Made by a program: the position numbers and the translations under genes. From contig NC_053042.1 of NCBI RefSeq assembly GCF_003473485.1, positions 51,113,762 to 51,177,761 on the forward strand: a stretch of DNA of 64,000 bases. The letters run 5' to 3'. The stretch comes from Medicago truncatula (Eukaryota > Streptophyta > Magnoliopsida > Fabales > Fabaceae). Shown here piece after piece: positions 1 to 12,550 of this stretch. Position 1 is the first letter of the stretch; each line of letters opens with the position of its first letter. The notes beneath the pieces were generated by a model. It had not been told where the DNA came from. It ran no database searches and saw nothing but the letters and a program-made list of their open reading frames with translations.

Positions 1-59
1 ATGTGGTGCACAAAATAATGACCACAAAAAAGTGACGAATTATAAAACAAACTTAATTA

Positions 60-343
60 GGGCCTGTTTGGATGGGTTTTTTTTTTTTGCAGCTTATAGC
101 ATAAGCACTTATCTTGTCATGAGAAGCTTACATAAGCTATTTTTATAGAAAAAGATAAAATAAAGTTAAATTGTTTTTGAATATGCTATAAGGTGTTTTA
201 TAAGTTATATTGAAGAATTTATGAAAATAAGCTGAAAAAAGCTTGTGAAAATTACCATAAGCTTATTTCACAAAAGTTCTCCATAAGGTCTCACAAACCT
301 TACGACACTAGATAAGATCAAATAAGCCAATCCAAACAGACTC
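60..343. mobile_element. Tourist/PIF-Harbinger-like MITE in RPS15A intron
   Basis: A ~280-bp element has imperfect terminal inverted repeats: it begins GGGCCTGTTTGGAT and ends ATCCAAACAGACTC. It is flanked by TTA on the left and TAA on the right, which resembles a degenerate 3-bp target duplication. The interior is AT-rich and non-coding, with 'cataagctta' type motifs. It lies in the last intron of the minus-strand ribosomal protein gene. Related decayed copies are seen at 48940-49290. The superfamily assignment rests only on TIR style. Confidence 0.55.
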
Positions 344-449
344 TAAGTCGTATTGTGCAGTAAAAACAATCATTTAAATTAAATTATCAAACTACTATCA
401 TGTTTATGGTCCTTTATAGCAGATTAATAGGATAAAACACGGCTTTTTA

Positions 450-1100
<651 letters not shown>

Positions 1101-1627
1101 TGAGTTTTTATTCGGTTTTACTCTTGGGCCTTCATGGGCTGTTTTTACAAGCATATCTTTATTAAATGCTAATTTTTTTCCACACCCCCATTCTTAATTC
1201 TCACCCTGCATATTATGAAAATTCTAATTTTATAATTCATTTATCACAAACTTAAATTAGTTGTTTGGAATAAAAAAAGAGATTAAGTTATATACATTAA
1301 TGGTGTAAATTTTTCCAGCAAATGCATTTGATTAATTTATGTCTAGATATTTGTACATATATAGGATATTTTATAAACTAATCTAAAAAAGTGGCATTTT
1401 AAAGTTATATAATTGGATACATATTTTTTTTTTTGGCAAAACATAACTGGATACCCGTGTAAACAAAAATATATTGTTGATGTATACAAATTAAATCTAT
1501 GAATAAATAAATGTTTAGAACAACTTTTCTGTTGAATTCAAATTCTAGGTTTGCTATTTTTCTTTAAAAACTTAGTTTCGATTAATAATTGTGATTGAAA
1601 TTTTTCCTTGATCAATAAGCTATATCT
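1101..1627. other. AT-rich intergenic stretch
   Basis: Promoter-side DNA of the ribosomal protein gene. I see no coding potential, RNA gene or clear repeat here. Confidence 0.5.
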
Positions 1628-1637
1628 ATAATAACAA

Positions 1638-2424
1638 GAGTAAATAGTCAATTTTTCCCTTGAAATTGTAAGTTTCATCAATTACTCTCCTGAAATTTCA
1701 CAACGTTAGTCAATTTACCCCCTCCGTCAAATTTTTCTGTTAGTGAACATGACGTTTTGCAAATATCCCCTGAAGTTTTGCACTTATGTGCAAAATGCCC
1801 CCAAACTTAAAAATTTATATTATTTTTTTCTTAAAAACAAACAATTAATAGTTAAATATTAAAACTAACTATTAATTTTGGAATTTGGGAAAACTACATG
1901 CATATATACATCAAAATAGGCTCCAAAATGCGGAAAAATATGTATTTTTTAAAGTGACAATAATGAGATGATTTGTGGATTAATATTGGGGGTTGTGTAG
2001 TTTAAATGGTTTGAGCAAATTGTTGAAGGAGTTGGAGAAGTTAAAAGACTAAGATGGTGAAGGAGAAAATATAAATTTAAATCTGATTATTAATTTGTTT
2101 ATAAACCTCTAAAAATAATAATTTTTCTATTAGAAATAACAATTATTGTCACTTTAAAAATACACATTTTTCCCTATTTTGATTTATATATGTATGTAGT
2201 TTTTCCAAACTCCAAAATTAATAGTTAGCTTTAATATTTAACTATTAGTTGTTTGTTTTTAAGAAAAAAATAATATAAATTTTTAAGTTTGGGGGGCATT
2301 TTGCACATAAGTGCAAAAGTTCAGGGGGGTATTTGCAAAACGTCATGTTCACTACCAGAAAATTAATTTCACGGGGATAATTGATGAAACTTACAATTTC
2401 ATGGGGAAAATTGACTATTTACTC
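1638..2424. mobile_element. Long-TIR Mutator-type MITE (family 1, copy a)
   Basis: The element starts GAGTAAATAGTCAA and ends with the exact inverse TTGACTATTTACTC. The inverted similarity continues inward for about 250-300 bp on each side, for example GAACATGACGTTTTGCAAAT and its complement. It is bounded by the direct repeat ATAATAACAA at 1628-1637 and 2425-2434. A 9-10 bp target duplication with long TIRs is the hallmark of Mutator-like foldback elements. The ~250-bp core has no ORF. The TIR is shared with the element at 13079-14005, but the core is different. Confidence 0.85.
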
Positions 2425-2434
2425 ATAATAACAA

Positions 2435-3042
2435 TATATAAATGGGTACACTTTTTAGGTTGGATTTTTACATTCTAATTTCACCCATTCATTTAAACTA
2501 TTTTAGCATTTTTATAAAGAAATAATAATTTGACAACCATTTTAGAACATCTTAATAGATAACCGTTTATACAAAATCATTTTAGTTTTTTTTTTTATAA
2601 ACAAATTGTTTGCATTGGTTTTCTTTGTCAATAATCATATTGTATATCTTTAATTGTCTAATAAATTGTCAAAATAACTATGATGAAATCTAGAATGATG
2701 TAAAAACAATAATTATAATTATAATGGAAAAATAAAGAAGGATAGCTAGAGAAAGAATGCATTTTCAAAAACAATAAAAATGATATTTATTTTTCTTCTT
2801 CAAAGCATGTTAATGTTAAATTTGTTTTAAAAATTTGTAAGACAAAAGTATTAAAAATTTCTGATGTATATTAAAATTTTGGCTTGAGACCTTAAAATGT
2901 GTTTATCACAAAGTCTCATGTTTGATTCTCCTTAATGCTAATTCCGGTGGATTAGTTTGACTTCTTAAAAAAGATGGATTGAAAATGATAAAAACACAAA
3001 TGAAAAGTAAACTGAAATTAAGAGAATTATATAAATATATAC
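2435..3042. other. AT-rich spacer downstream of the homeobox pseudogene
   Basis: No gene is seen. The segment 2880-2975 resembles 58893-58990 (a shared 'GAGACCTT...AAAGTCTCA...TTGATTC...TAGTTTGACTT' layout), so both are probably decayed copies of one short interspersed repeat. The similarity is too weak to define ends. Confidence 0.4.
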
Positions 3043-5423
3043 CACAATGGTCTTCTACAGGTATGTTGTTGGTCATTGAATAAGCAAGACGTTTACATTG
3101 TCTATCTAACGAGGTCACCCATCTCTTAGCTCCAAGGAAACATCAACAACCACTGCCCATATTCCATCTTGGTGTTTCTTACAATATCTAACGAAATAGT
3201 TTTCACGAGCAGGAACAAGTGGTGAAGGAACCTGAAAATCAGCTGACATCTGAAACAGGAAATTTTTATTAGATAAGTATAAGTTAATAGCATAAACGTT
3301 TGTTATATAAGTATTTATGTATAAGTTATTTTTATATCAAAATGTTACAAAGTCTGACATTGGTTGAGAGGTGGTCTAAACAAATGTTCAAAAGTGAGGG
3401 TCAATCATCTCCTCACTAAATTGTTTTTTAAAGTCGATTTTGGGGGCTATGTTAGATCAACCACAAATTCTTAAATGGTTTTAGATTCTCTTTCAAGATC
3501 GGTTGGGTTATTTGTTATCTGACTACCCGTCATCTATGTATATGCACCAAGTCAAATAGTGTTGGGAGATGGGGTTAAGAGATGGCATGAACAACCATTT
3601 TTATAAATGTGGAGCCATAGGTCTGTTCTGTGTGGTTGTGTTAGGCTCAACATAAAACTCTAAATATTTCAGCTTACATAACGACATAATCAATTGTGAA
3701 ACTATTTTAGATGACTTACAAAAACAAGTTATGATATGCTCATAAGTTTTTTACAACATGTTTTCAAAAGCTCTCTCTATATATATATAACATGAAGATT
3801 CAGATTTTAACCCCATGAGTTTCGGACTTATTCCATTGGGGAAAACCCTAACGTATTCAGCTTCATTTAGAATCTCAGTGTCATTGGTGGAAATCCATAA
3901 AGGGGATCCAGCAAGAGTTAAGATTGTGAGTTCCTCCATAGAAACCACAGCAAGTTCTACAATCGTTGCTTTGTCAACTTCATTAGGAATTGAGAGGGAC
4001 CCTAAGGGGTCATTACCACCATAACACAGTTCTTCTATCATGCTTGAAGATATGTCACTATTACTTCCTATTTCAAATGCAGGTGTAGGCATTTGACCAA
4101 TTTTAGAGGAGGAACCCACTACATCTACATCGTTTATTACCTTTCCTGTCAACATTTCAATCTAAGACACAAAAGAATTAACAAAATGCATAACCATTAG
4201 TTCAACCAATAGAAGAAAATGAGAAATAAAAGCAATTTTATATACACAGTGCAGTGGAGGTAAATTATATTATTAAAAAAATAAATTGTTTTATAGTAGA
4301 GACTATAAATAAGCAATTTAAAAGTATATATACCTCAACCTTTAATCTAGCATTCTCAATTCTAAGCTGATTGTCGTTAGATGACATTTCACCAATAGAA
4401 ATTGGACCAGTACAATTTGTACATAAAGTGTCTTTTAGTGCCCCCTTATAGATCTCATTTTCAGCACGAAGCTTATCATTCTCATCCCTCAAAAGATCAT
4501 TTTGGTGAAGTTCCTGTTGTGTCTGCATGCATACATGTGCTCAAAGAATCATCAAATTATAATGATACAATATATTTTTTATTTACATCAATCCAAAGTG
4601 TGCGTACTTCAATCTGTTTTTGTAACCAAAATGAAAATACATTAATGTTCTAACAATAAAATTTAAAGACGTAGTCCATCGGTCTCAGTTATAAGTAAAA
4701 GTTTACATTGTAGATTCATTCAATAACCAATGTATTTGGTCTGTATTACGACCTAATACATTAGTCATTGAATGAATTAAAAAATAAACTTTTGTTTATA
4801 ACCGAGACCAGAGGAAATACACATTTATTTTTAAGGGTTCACCGTGCATGTAAGATCTCAAATTTCAATAGGGTTTTCATAATCCTTTACCTTAATTTGG
4901 TTGCGCTTGTTTTGAAACTAGAACTTGATTTGCGCAGGTGTAAGGCCTAGCTCACAACTCAATTGTTTCCTTTGCTTGCCATTAGGGAGAGGGCATTGCT
5001 CGAAGAACCTGAAAACATCACAAATTGATGATGTTAAGTAAGAAAAATAACTAAACAACACAAGAAAATATGTTTAATTTATCTTAAAAAAAAGGAAGAG
5101 TATCAGAACGATTGATCCTACGATTCCATTTCTTGAATATGTTTTTGTGTGTGCCGAAAGTTGCTTCTTCTTTGTTGATGGTGGTTAGGATCTTGGTCTT
5201 GAAGGGAAGAAAGAGCTTCATTTCTAGAATTTTGGTTTTGATTACATCTTTCCAAATCACCGATTGAAGAAGTGATGTTGATTGGCATGTCTCGAAATTG
5301 TTGTTTTTGCACTGGTTGAGGATGATCAACCACATTTTGGTGTTTTGCACTAGTCTCGAAATTGTTGTGCTTGAAGTTGCGTGTAATAAAGATCAAAATT
5401 GCTTGGATCTTTTTCTTTTTCAA
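3043..5423 (-). pseudogene. Class IV HD-ZIP (homeobox-leucine zipper START) pseudogene
   Basis: A decayed relative of the GL2/ATML1/HDG transcription factors, which control epidermal cell fate. Exons on the minus strand, in order: 5122 upward (arm of the homeodomain, RHTQKHIQEMES), 5008-4891 (FFEQCPLPNGKQRKQLSCEL..., helix 3 FQNKRNQIK), 4522-4334 (zipper-loop-zipper: QQELHQNDLLRDENDKLRAEN, the CTNC motif, LRIENARLK), 4161-~3751 (start of the START domain, LELA/MDEL-like) and 3249-3043 (START end, [13 protein letters not shown]). The invariant homeodomain Trp of KFWFQN is a TAG codon (near 4909). The last exon joins VVDVSL to [13 protein letters not shown] out of frame, so the conserved stretch between them has been deleted. 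Much of the central START domain and the whole C-terminal region are absent. Intron positions are retained, so this is a decayed duplicate, not a retrocopy. The start codon is uncertain. Confidence 0.85.
4674..4817. mobile_element. Stowaway-like MITE in HD-ZIP pseudogene intron
   Basis: About 145 bp with inverted ends: TCCATCGGTCTCAGTTATAA on the left, and TTATAACCGAGACCAGAGGA on the right. A TA lies beside the left end. The inner part (AAGTTTA...TAAACTTT and TTCATTCAATAA...TTGAATGAA) also pairs, so the whole element folds into a hairpin. It is AT-rich and has no ORF. It sits between the homeodomain and zipper exons of the pseudogene. Confidence 0.6.
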
Positions 5424-7770
5424 GACCAGACATGCTTGTGTGATATATATTATTTTACGTCACTATGTTTCTTCAAACCTCACGGTGAATTTTATGATAT
5501 GTCAAAACTGAAGTTAAAAACAGTCTTTATGGATAAAAAAAAGTCAAACATTAGAAGGGTAGCAAAAATTTAAATAATTACAAAAAAAAATTGATACATC
5601 AATTTTATACCAATGTATTTCCCTATGTTTCTCAATTTCTTTTGAAAAATAGATAGGATCTCAATTAATTTGCATGATCAGTTTGCAAAGAGCCTATATT
5701 TTACACACCCATTTATTTCAACAACTAAGAAAGAAAAGCAAGAAGTTAAAGAAAGGAAAATAGATTTACCTAATTTTGGTCAAACGAACTCAAACAACAT
5801 CTTACAACACTCTTATTAAACAAATCATAGAGACTTCTTCTTCTTGCAGTGTTGTTTCACACCATTTTCCTCTCAATTTAAGTCTCTCGAGTTTTGAGCA
5901 TTACTTTAAATTGAACACTAAAATTATGCATATGATTCTCAATCGTTAAGATAGTTGAGGGTACAATTAACTTTTGAAGGATGGGTCCAACCTTAATGCT
6001 CTCACGCTTTATTTGACAAAAGGGAGAGGAGAATTCATAAAAGATAAAATAGAAAAGGGGTTTACAATTGGATAAAGATTGAGAATATGAACTAATCTAA
6101 GAGTATGTGTATGTCTAACTGAAGGACCTTGACTCGCATGACAGGATGAACTAAGGTTTGAATTTCGATTGACAAAGACCACATTTGGTGTTTGGCATAC
6201 ATGGAATATAGTTACCTTATAGCGAATATTTTCTCGTGATAAAAACAAATCAAGAGTCTATGAACATGGGTAACTAAAGTTTTTTTGACAAGAAAAAAAA
6301 CTTTGGTAACTCGTGTTCATACAATGTTGGTTATATTTTTCTTAAATGAATAATACATTTTAGTACATTTATACAAAAATTTAATTTTGGTCAATGAAAA
6401 ACATGGATTACTAAAGTTTTTTTAGTGGGTTACTAGCAAAGTTAATATTAGTCAAACAAAAACATGGATTAAAAAATAAAATTTAATATTATGAATGCAT
6501 TAAATGTAATTAGCAGAAAATTTAATTTATTTTAAATTATACTATAATTTATGACTTTAATTAATGAGATTTAAAATAAAATATTTTTACCTTTATATTT
6601 TATAAACAATTTGACCAATAAAGCGGATTTGAATCCTCTCATTTCCCTCTTTCTCCCTCCTTCAACATGCTGTGTATATCACTCTAAATTTCAAAGAGAA
6701 GATCATCGGAGCGAGAGAAAATAAAAAATAAGATCAATTAAATGTTAGTCTATTTCCAATGCCTATCAATAAATGTTATTAGAGTTATAATGCATTGTGT
6801 CATTTACGATGCATCAAATGAGATGTATTACATAAATAAATTTTCATTTTCAATGCAATTCATGAAGGAGTAACGTATGTCTCACCTCATAGTTATGATT
6901 TAACTTTCATTTCATCCCAATGTAATTTTTTTCATCTACGATGATATACGCTTATGTGAATGGTGAAAGGGGTTTTGGCGGGTTAGGGTTAAGATTGGGG
7001 TGGGTCCGGACATTTATGAGGGAATGGATTAAGGTTTGGGCAGGATAAGAGTTTTGATGGTCTACTTCGGAAAAAAAAAAAAAAAAGAGTTTTGATGGAG
7101 GCCTGGAGATTATCCAATCTTCTGAAATAAAGGATGTGGTACGTAACTCACAAATAAACCATTAAATAGAAAAATATTAAATTGTTTATGAGAAATGTGA
7201 GTTTGTAATTCAATAGATTAGGCTTTTTTTTTATCATGAATCCCAAACTTCGACCACTAAAGCTTAAAGTGCAAAAACATTCTTCCATTTAGACCTATGC
7301 TAAAAAGATCCAACATCCCTCCACTGATCTTTTTCATTTTTCAGAACCTACGAAAGTATCTTTAATGTGAATTGCTTATACGTTTTTTTAACAGTAAAAT
7401 ATGTGATTTTGGTTCCATAAATCTATTGAAGGTTCCGTATTCACGTGACTCCAAAAAAAAGCTTCATAAAATTAAAATATATTTTCATGCATTTGAAAGC
7501 GTAAAAGTGTGAGGGACACTGTGATATATTGAAAGAGGGAAGTGATATTTGATAGTTAACAAATTTCGCATATGTTTATTTTCTTGGTAGTAGTACACGT
7601 GTGATTGAAGCTACGATTCTCAACTTCTCTAAAATCACGACAATATATACATGGACACAATAGTTCTCCTACCACCTTCAAACCAAACAGGCCTATTACT
7701 GAGTAAATCTCTTGTTGAAGTAAAAATTGAATACTATCATACATTTGAGTTGAAATTTCCTTATCCACTA
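5424..7770. other. Long AT-rich intergenic stretch
   Basis: No gene recognised. There is a small palindrome around 6258-6318 (AACATGGGTAACTAAAGTTT against AAACTTTGGTAACTCGTGTT), with a nearby diverged copy at ~6401. ORF 7556-7768 (minus) has a CPCIYCRDF motif vaguely like the transposase-associated zinc domain of CACTA elements, but nothing else supports that reading. Confidence 0.4.
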
Positions 7771-7774
7771 AAAA

Positions 7775-7980
7775 AATATAGGTGTTGGTAACTTGTGCCT
7801 TTAAAGCATAAGATAAAAACTAAATATAAAAATTTGATTTTAAAAATTGTACATTCATAATCTTAAAAATTTAAAAATTTATCTTGTAACATTTATTTTT
7901 TAATTCTACTTTTAGGTCCTTATCTTGTACCCTTACGACACAACTTAGCATTTTCCAAAAATGTAAAGTGGGTTCCTTAA
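7775..7980. mobile_element. MITE of the 'GTTAACTTGTGCCC' family, copy a
   Basis: About 200 bp begins near GGTAACTTGTGCCTTTAAAG and ends near CCTTACGACACAACTTAGCA, in inverted orientation. The interior (ACTAAATATAAAAATTTGA, TTGTACATTCATAATCTTAA, ATTTATTTTTTAATTCTA) is shared with 14027-14185 and 17225-17400. Related but more diverged copies with a 'GTGTCCC' terminus lie at 41848-42040 and 36012-36160. The family is non-coding. I recognise it as a recurrent repeat but cannot name it. Confidence 0.6.
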
Positions 7981-9832
7981 GATTCTAACATTGAAGATGT
8001 TTTTATACAATCATCAAAGAAGACATTCTGCCACAATCACATATGGTTGGATCTTAAATTCGCATTAATTGTGGGTTGAATTGAAGTGCGAATTTATTTA
8101 TTGGTAGATTATATGCTAATTTCACCATAAATCACTCCATTGGAGTCGTTACTTTTTTTTTAAAACTCGACATATAATTCAAAAGCCGACTAATTTGAGA
8201 GAGTTAAATCTCTATTTAGTAGGGAATGAAAAAAAAAACATGGCTTCCTGATATGGTAATAAAGGAGAAAAAAAATAAAGGTCGGGCGGGACCTATAACG
8301 CATAGGAGAAGGTAGGAGATACATCAAGAAACAGGGATAAATATACTTTTGAAGGATATATATATATCTATTCAAATAAAAGTTAATTAAATCACATGCA
8401 TAATAAGTCACATATGTATCTTGATACAAGGTTGAAACTAAACCAAGTGATTGATCTCAACTAATTAATAAACTTCAGTTAAGAATGAATTGTTTGAGAG
8501 AATCTAAATCTAAATCATAGTTAAAATAATATTTAACGTTTTACTTACCTCTTGTTCAAACCGGAGATTATTAAAACCATTTTTCTCATATAACCGAAGA
8601 ATCAAGACAAAAAAGAATAAAGACACAACTATAAAACAATAATAAAATGATAAAAATCCTAAAATAAACATTTTTAAGACACGTTTGAATGGTTTGGAGT
8701 GGACTTCTAATCAATCTTAAGATAAAAATCATATTACAAAAATTCCTTCACAAATAATCAATCTTATATCAGTAGCCCATTACAGCTACTTATAGACCTT
8801 GATTTGCAATCTTCAAACTTTAGTAGTATGCTTTTAATTTTTATACTATTTTCAGTTTTCTTTTTTAAATTATGTTCATTTAAAATTGGTAAGAAGAAGA
8901 TGGAAAACTCATGTAATAAGCAATTGTAAACAGAGAGAGAACATGTAAAAAAAATGCTAAAAATAATATTGAATCTATATTATCATTTCCAATTCTTCCC
9001 TTTCTCAAGAATTATGTTGACAATGGGCGCATATGAATGCTAGAGGCACTTCCGTTTTTAAGATGTTCAAAATACACTTGCAATAAAAATAAATGTGTAG
9101 TATGATTCAACTTTAATCACTCGTATAACAATACAATATTTTACTTATATTGGTAACAAAATAATGACAAGCAAATTAGAATTGCCCATAAATTTGCCAC
9201 AATAAGAGCAGATTATGTGACTGTGAGGACTTGATCTTACCCTACTCGGAGTATCTATGAACAAACGAGAAAATCATCACAATATCTTTCAAAGACTCGA
9301 ATGGGAAAAATAGCAATACTTATCATTTAGTGTCACAACATATAATGCACAAATAAAATCTACAAGGTCCGTCTGAACGCTGCAAATACCATTTCCATAT
9401 TTTGAGCACCCCAGTGCATGCTCAAAATGGACTATTATAATTTATAAACAAGAAAAAACATGCCACTTGCCACAGAACGGACATTCAACTACTAAACACC
9501 ACCATGCCATTCCTTTAAATCTTCAAAATTGACGACACAGCTTGTAAGTTCAAGGTCAGCATATGATTTGGAGAAAACCAAACACTCATTACAAATTTCC
9601 TTCCCAGAATAAGTGAATAACCACGTTAGTTTTTTTTTATTTTTTTATTTATTCTGTCTGCAAACGAAAAATTTGGTTTTGCTCCCACTGGACTAGATTA
9701 TAATTTACCAACTAGAAGCCAGGAAAACTTTCACTGCCATATTTATTATCATTCTTTCCCTGGTTACTGGAAAGGAATACTTTGTTTCATATGGTGATGC
9801 CAAATATCGCTAATTTCCTAGTCTTGAATCTG
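7981..9832. other. Intergenic region and 3' side of the RIC gene
   Basis: No ORF or RNA gene recognised. The part nearest 9833 is probably the 3'UTR of the minus-strand RIC gene; several AATAAA-like strings are present but none is decisive. An A/T-rich microsatellite-like TATATATATCTA lies at ~8360. Confidence 0.4.
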
Positions 9833-11989
9833 CTACATCAGAGCAATTGGTATTGCTTCTCTCTCATTGAAGGTAGCCTTTGATTTTGATGCTCTTGATC
9901 GTCTTGATGAAGATGATGGTGACCGGGAAGAGGAAGCTGACTTAACCTTTTTCTGCTTGGGCTTCTCTGCAATATGAGGATCCCCTGCAGCAGATGAGAT
10001 GCCTTTGTAAATGTTTGATGATTGTTGATTTTCTGTGCACAAGAATAGGTATCATTAAGAATAGGAACTGGCATGGATCCAAATAACAAATAAGATCTGA
10101 TTTTCATTCAAACAATTCTACATGTAAAAATATATATGATGTGTCTTTGCTCATGATTCTCACCCTAGAAATGGAAGGATATATAATCACAATGCAACTG
10201 TTGGAAATAAATTAAATTTGTCCATAGTAGGGTGCAATGCATTTACGTTATAACGAGAATTTAATCAGTATTGTATGGTGACCACAGTCGAAGGTAACAT
10301 GCGGAAAATGCGTTGAGCCTTCAGAAAAGGATAATCATCATGAAGCTAAACAGTATATTTTCAAAACCTAAATTCTGTAGTTATTAAACACATATTTTAG
10401 CATATGGAACTGCTGTATCCATGCACAGTGCCGCTGCATCCATACACAGCGCCACCAGGGCCAACCCAATAATTTTCAATAGTCAATGAAGCCTGAAGTA
10501 AATTTTAAAATATGCGACCTTTGTGTCTGCATATGGGGCCTTTTTTCTTTATAAAAACGAAAGACAGATAAATTTTTGTTGGTGGACCTAAAGCTATGGC
10601 TTTAGTGGCCTTACCCTTAAGCCGGCCCTGAGTGCCACTGTTATCTTTCAAACAGAATATCACAACCTTGTTTCATGTTAACCTCTTAACTGTTATTTAG
10701 TCGGATACTCCAAATTTGGCACTAGACCCACCCTTGGAATATATAGATTGTTTTTTTATAGTAACACAGTACATCATAATCATATACTTTCCCCTTCAAG
10801 AAAGACAAAGTATCTCAGTCACAGTCATGGCTAATTCTTAAGGTGCAAAGCTGATTGTTTTTATTGGCTAGACTATCAATCACCTTTAAACATCTATCCA
10901 ATCATGACTACATAAATACAAGGCTAGTTGGAAGGTTGTGATTGCATTATTCACCAATTCATACTAGAACGTGACGGCAATGTCTACCAGTGATGGTTCC
11001 ATCTCAATCAAATTTTTAATAGAACTTTTTTAGATAAATAGTTGCAATTGCAATTTCTCTTCTTTTTTTAAGGTTTAACTTATCATATTGATAAAGCTTA
11101 TCACATGGAAAACCAAAGTACCAACAAAACATGTACTTAAAATTTAATACAACCAAACAACTCTGTTTATAAATTCTGGTGTGGACCACACTTAAAAAAA
11201 CAGTGTTAATTGTGTAAAGCAAAGAACCATAAGATTCTCTTTGTTGGAGATAAGTTTGCTCGTGACAGAACAGCCAAACTCTTTCTAAGGGAGCAAAGAA
11301 CATATATAGCTTTTAGAAAGCCTCACACTTTTATCAAGAACATATCCAAAACACACAACAATAATGAAACACACAACCCTTTTCTTAACTAATTGACCCG
11401 TAAAAGACGATACTTTTGTACAAGACGCAAAGCGTACCTATGGAGGACCATAATGAAGTGACAGCCATAGGATCGGAGTCTCTAATTTCATCCAAGTTAC
11501 CAATTGATGTTGAAAATTCAGGAACTTTTTTAAAATCATCCATCTGGATAGACAAAACAGCAAAAAAGAGTTAACAAAATAATATACAAAATGTCTGGAA
11601 TCACGGCTATTTCAACAAAATCACGATGACACTATGATTCTGCCAAACTCACCGTGAATCCAAACATGCACGCAACATAGAAAACAAAAAAAAAAAAAAA
11701 AAGAGATAAAATGCTTAATGTTATGAACCAATCTATATAAACACCATACCCAACTGGGTCCATTCCCAGAGGGACCATCCCATCCAACATGAGCCACATG
11801 CTTAACATCCGTCGGGTACCCAATTTCCATCTCTCTTTCCTTCACAACTGGAAAAAGACCCATTTCATATTTTAGCCCAAACAATAACAAAACACAGAAA
11901 TATTAATTGGTAAAGTTACAAAGATTATTACCAAACATCTGAGTAATGTACTTCAAACTCTTGCAAATTCCTTTAAACGTGGTTGCCAT
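9833..11989 (-). CDS. ROP-interactive CRIB motif-containing protein (RIC10/RIC11-like)
   Basis: A small effector of ROP (Rho of plants) GTPases, expected at the plasma membrane or cytosol, where it couples active ROP to the cytoskeleton, exocytosis or auxin-linked growth. Four exons (minus strand): 11989-11932, 11847-11750, 11543-11438 and 10032-9833. All have GT-AG borders and consistent phase, giving 153 residues. Residues 1-19 form the short basic/hydrophobic N terminus ([19 protein letters not shown]). The CRIB core is at ~28-45: [19 protein letters not shown], with the diagnostic I-x-x-P...H-x-x-H-x-G-W. The tail (~105-145) is Ser/Lys/Arg-rich ([20 protein letters not shown]) and likely phosphorylated or membrane-interacting. 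The protein looks complete. The large third intron holds a hAT MITE. Family assignment is strong; the number within the RIC family is a guess. Confidence 0.9.
10456..10630. mobile_element. hAT-type MITE in RIC intron 3
   Basis: A 175-bp element begins CAGGGCC and ends GGCCCTG. It is flanked by 8-bp direct repeats AGCGCCAC (10448-10455) and AGTGCCAC (10631-10638), which differ at one base. An 8-bp target duplication with CAGGG termini is typical of hAT elements. The interior has no ORF. The right TIR region (CTTACCCTTAAGCCGGCCCTG) is better preserved than the left. Confidence 0.75.
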
Positions 11990-12550
11990 GGTGAAGATCA
12001 CAATCCCAATAATAATGCCGTATAAAGTAAAGACACAAAATGAACTAAGCTTTGTTGTTATATATATAATACTCAATTCCAATAACGTTGTAGAGTATCA
12101 ACTAAGGTTTCATTGCATGTGATGTGATTCAGCAACCTCTTTTTGTTTTCCTGTGAGTAAAGATAAGCATCTGAATATACATTGAATACAAAGAATATGC
12201 TCAAAATTTAAAATGATAATTTGCAAATGCTATAGAATAAAGTAAAATACATTAGAGTAGAGTAGAGTATAATACCTGCAGGTTTTGAAATTCATGTTGA
12301 AACATGTAAAGGTAAGGAAAATCTATGGATATGAAATGGAAGAAAATATGAAATGGGTGTGTGAAAGTGAGATTTTGATTAGTGGGGGGTATGAAAGTGA
12401 AAGTAGGAGGTGGAAGAAGGATGAGGAAGGGTTTGACTCTAGAAGGAGGTTGAGAAGAGAAGGTGGGTAACCATGAATAGGAGTTTGCAATCTTGTGAAT
12501 AAATAGTGAGAGAGAGTGAGAAGAAAAGGACAGGTAAAAAAAGGACAAAA
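11990..12550 (-). promoter_or_regulatory. RIC gene 5' leader with UTR intron
   Basis: Upstream of the RIC start codon a UTR intron can be placed between the donor CCTGCAG/GTATTA (12276/12275) and an acceptor CTTAG at ~12045. The upstream leader exon (12276 to ~12550) is strongly CT-rich (CTCACTCTCTCTCAC and CCACCTCC runs). It has an open minus frame, but this lacks any recognisable protein, so I read it as leader, not coding. Confidence 0.5.

Noticed and set aside
3815-4024. Plus-strand ORF over the HD-ZIP pseudogene
   Set aside because: Antisense of the START-domain exon.
7556-7768. CACTA transposase-associated domain
   Set aside because: Only a CPC..C-like motif is present; the rest does not match and no transposase or CACTA ends were seen.
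12252-12548. 98-codon minus ORF rich in Ser/Pro/Phe
   Set aside because: Lies in the CT-rich leader exon of the RIC gene, ends at a good donor site, and resembles no protein.
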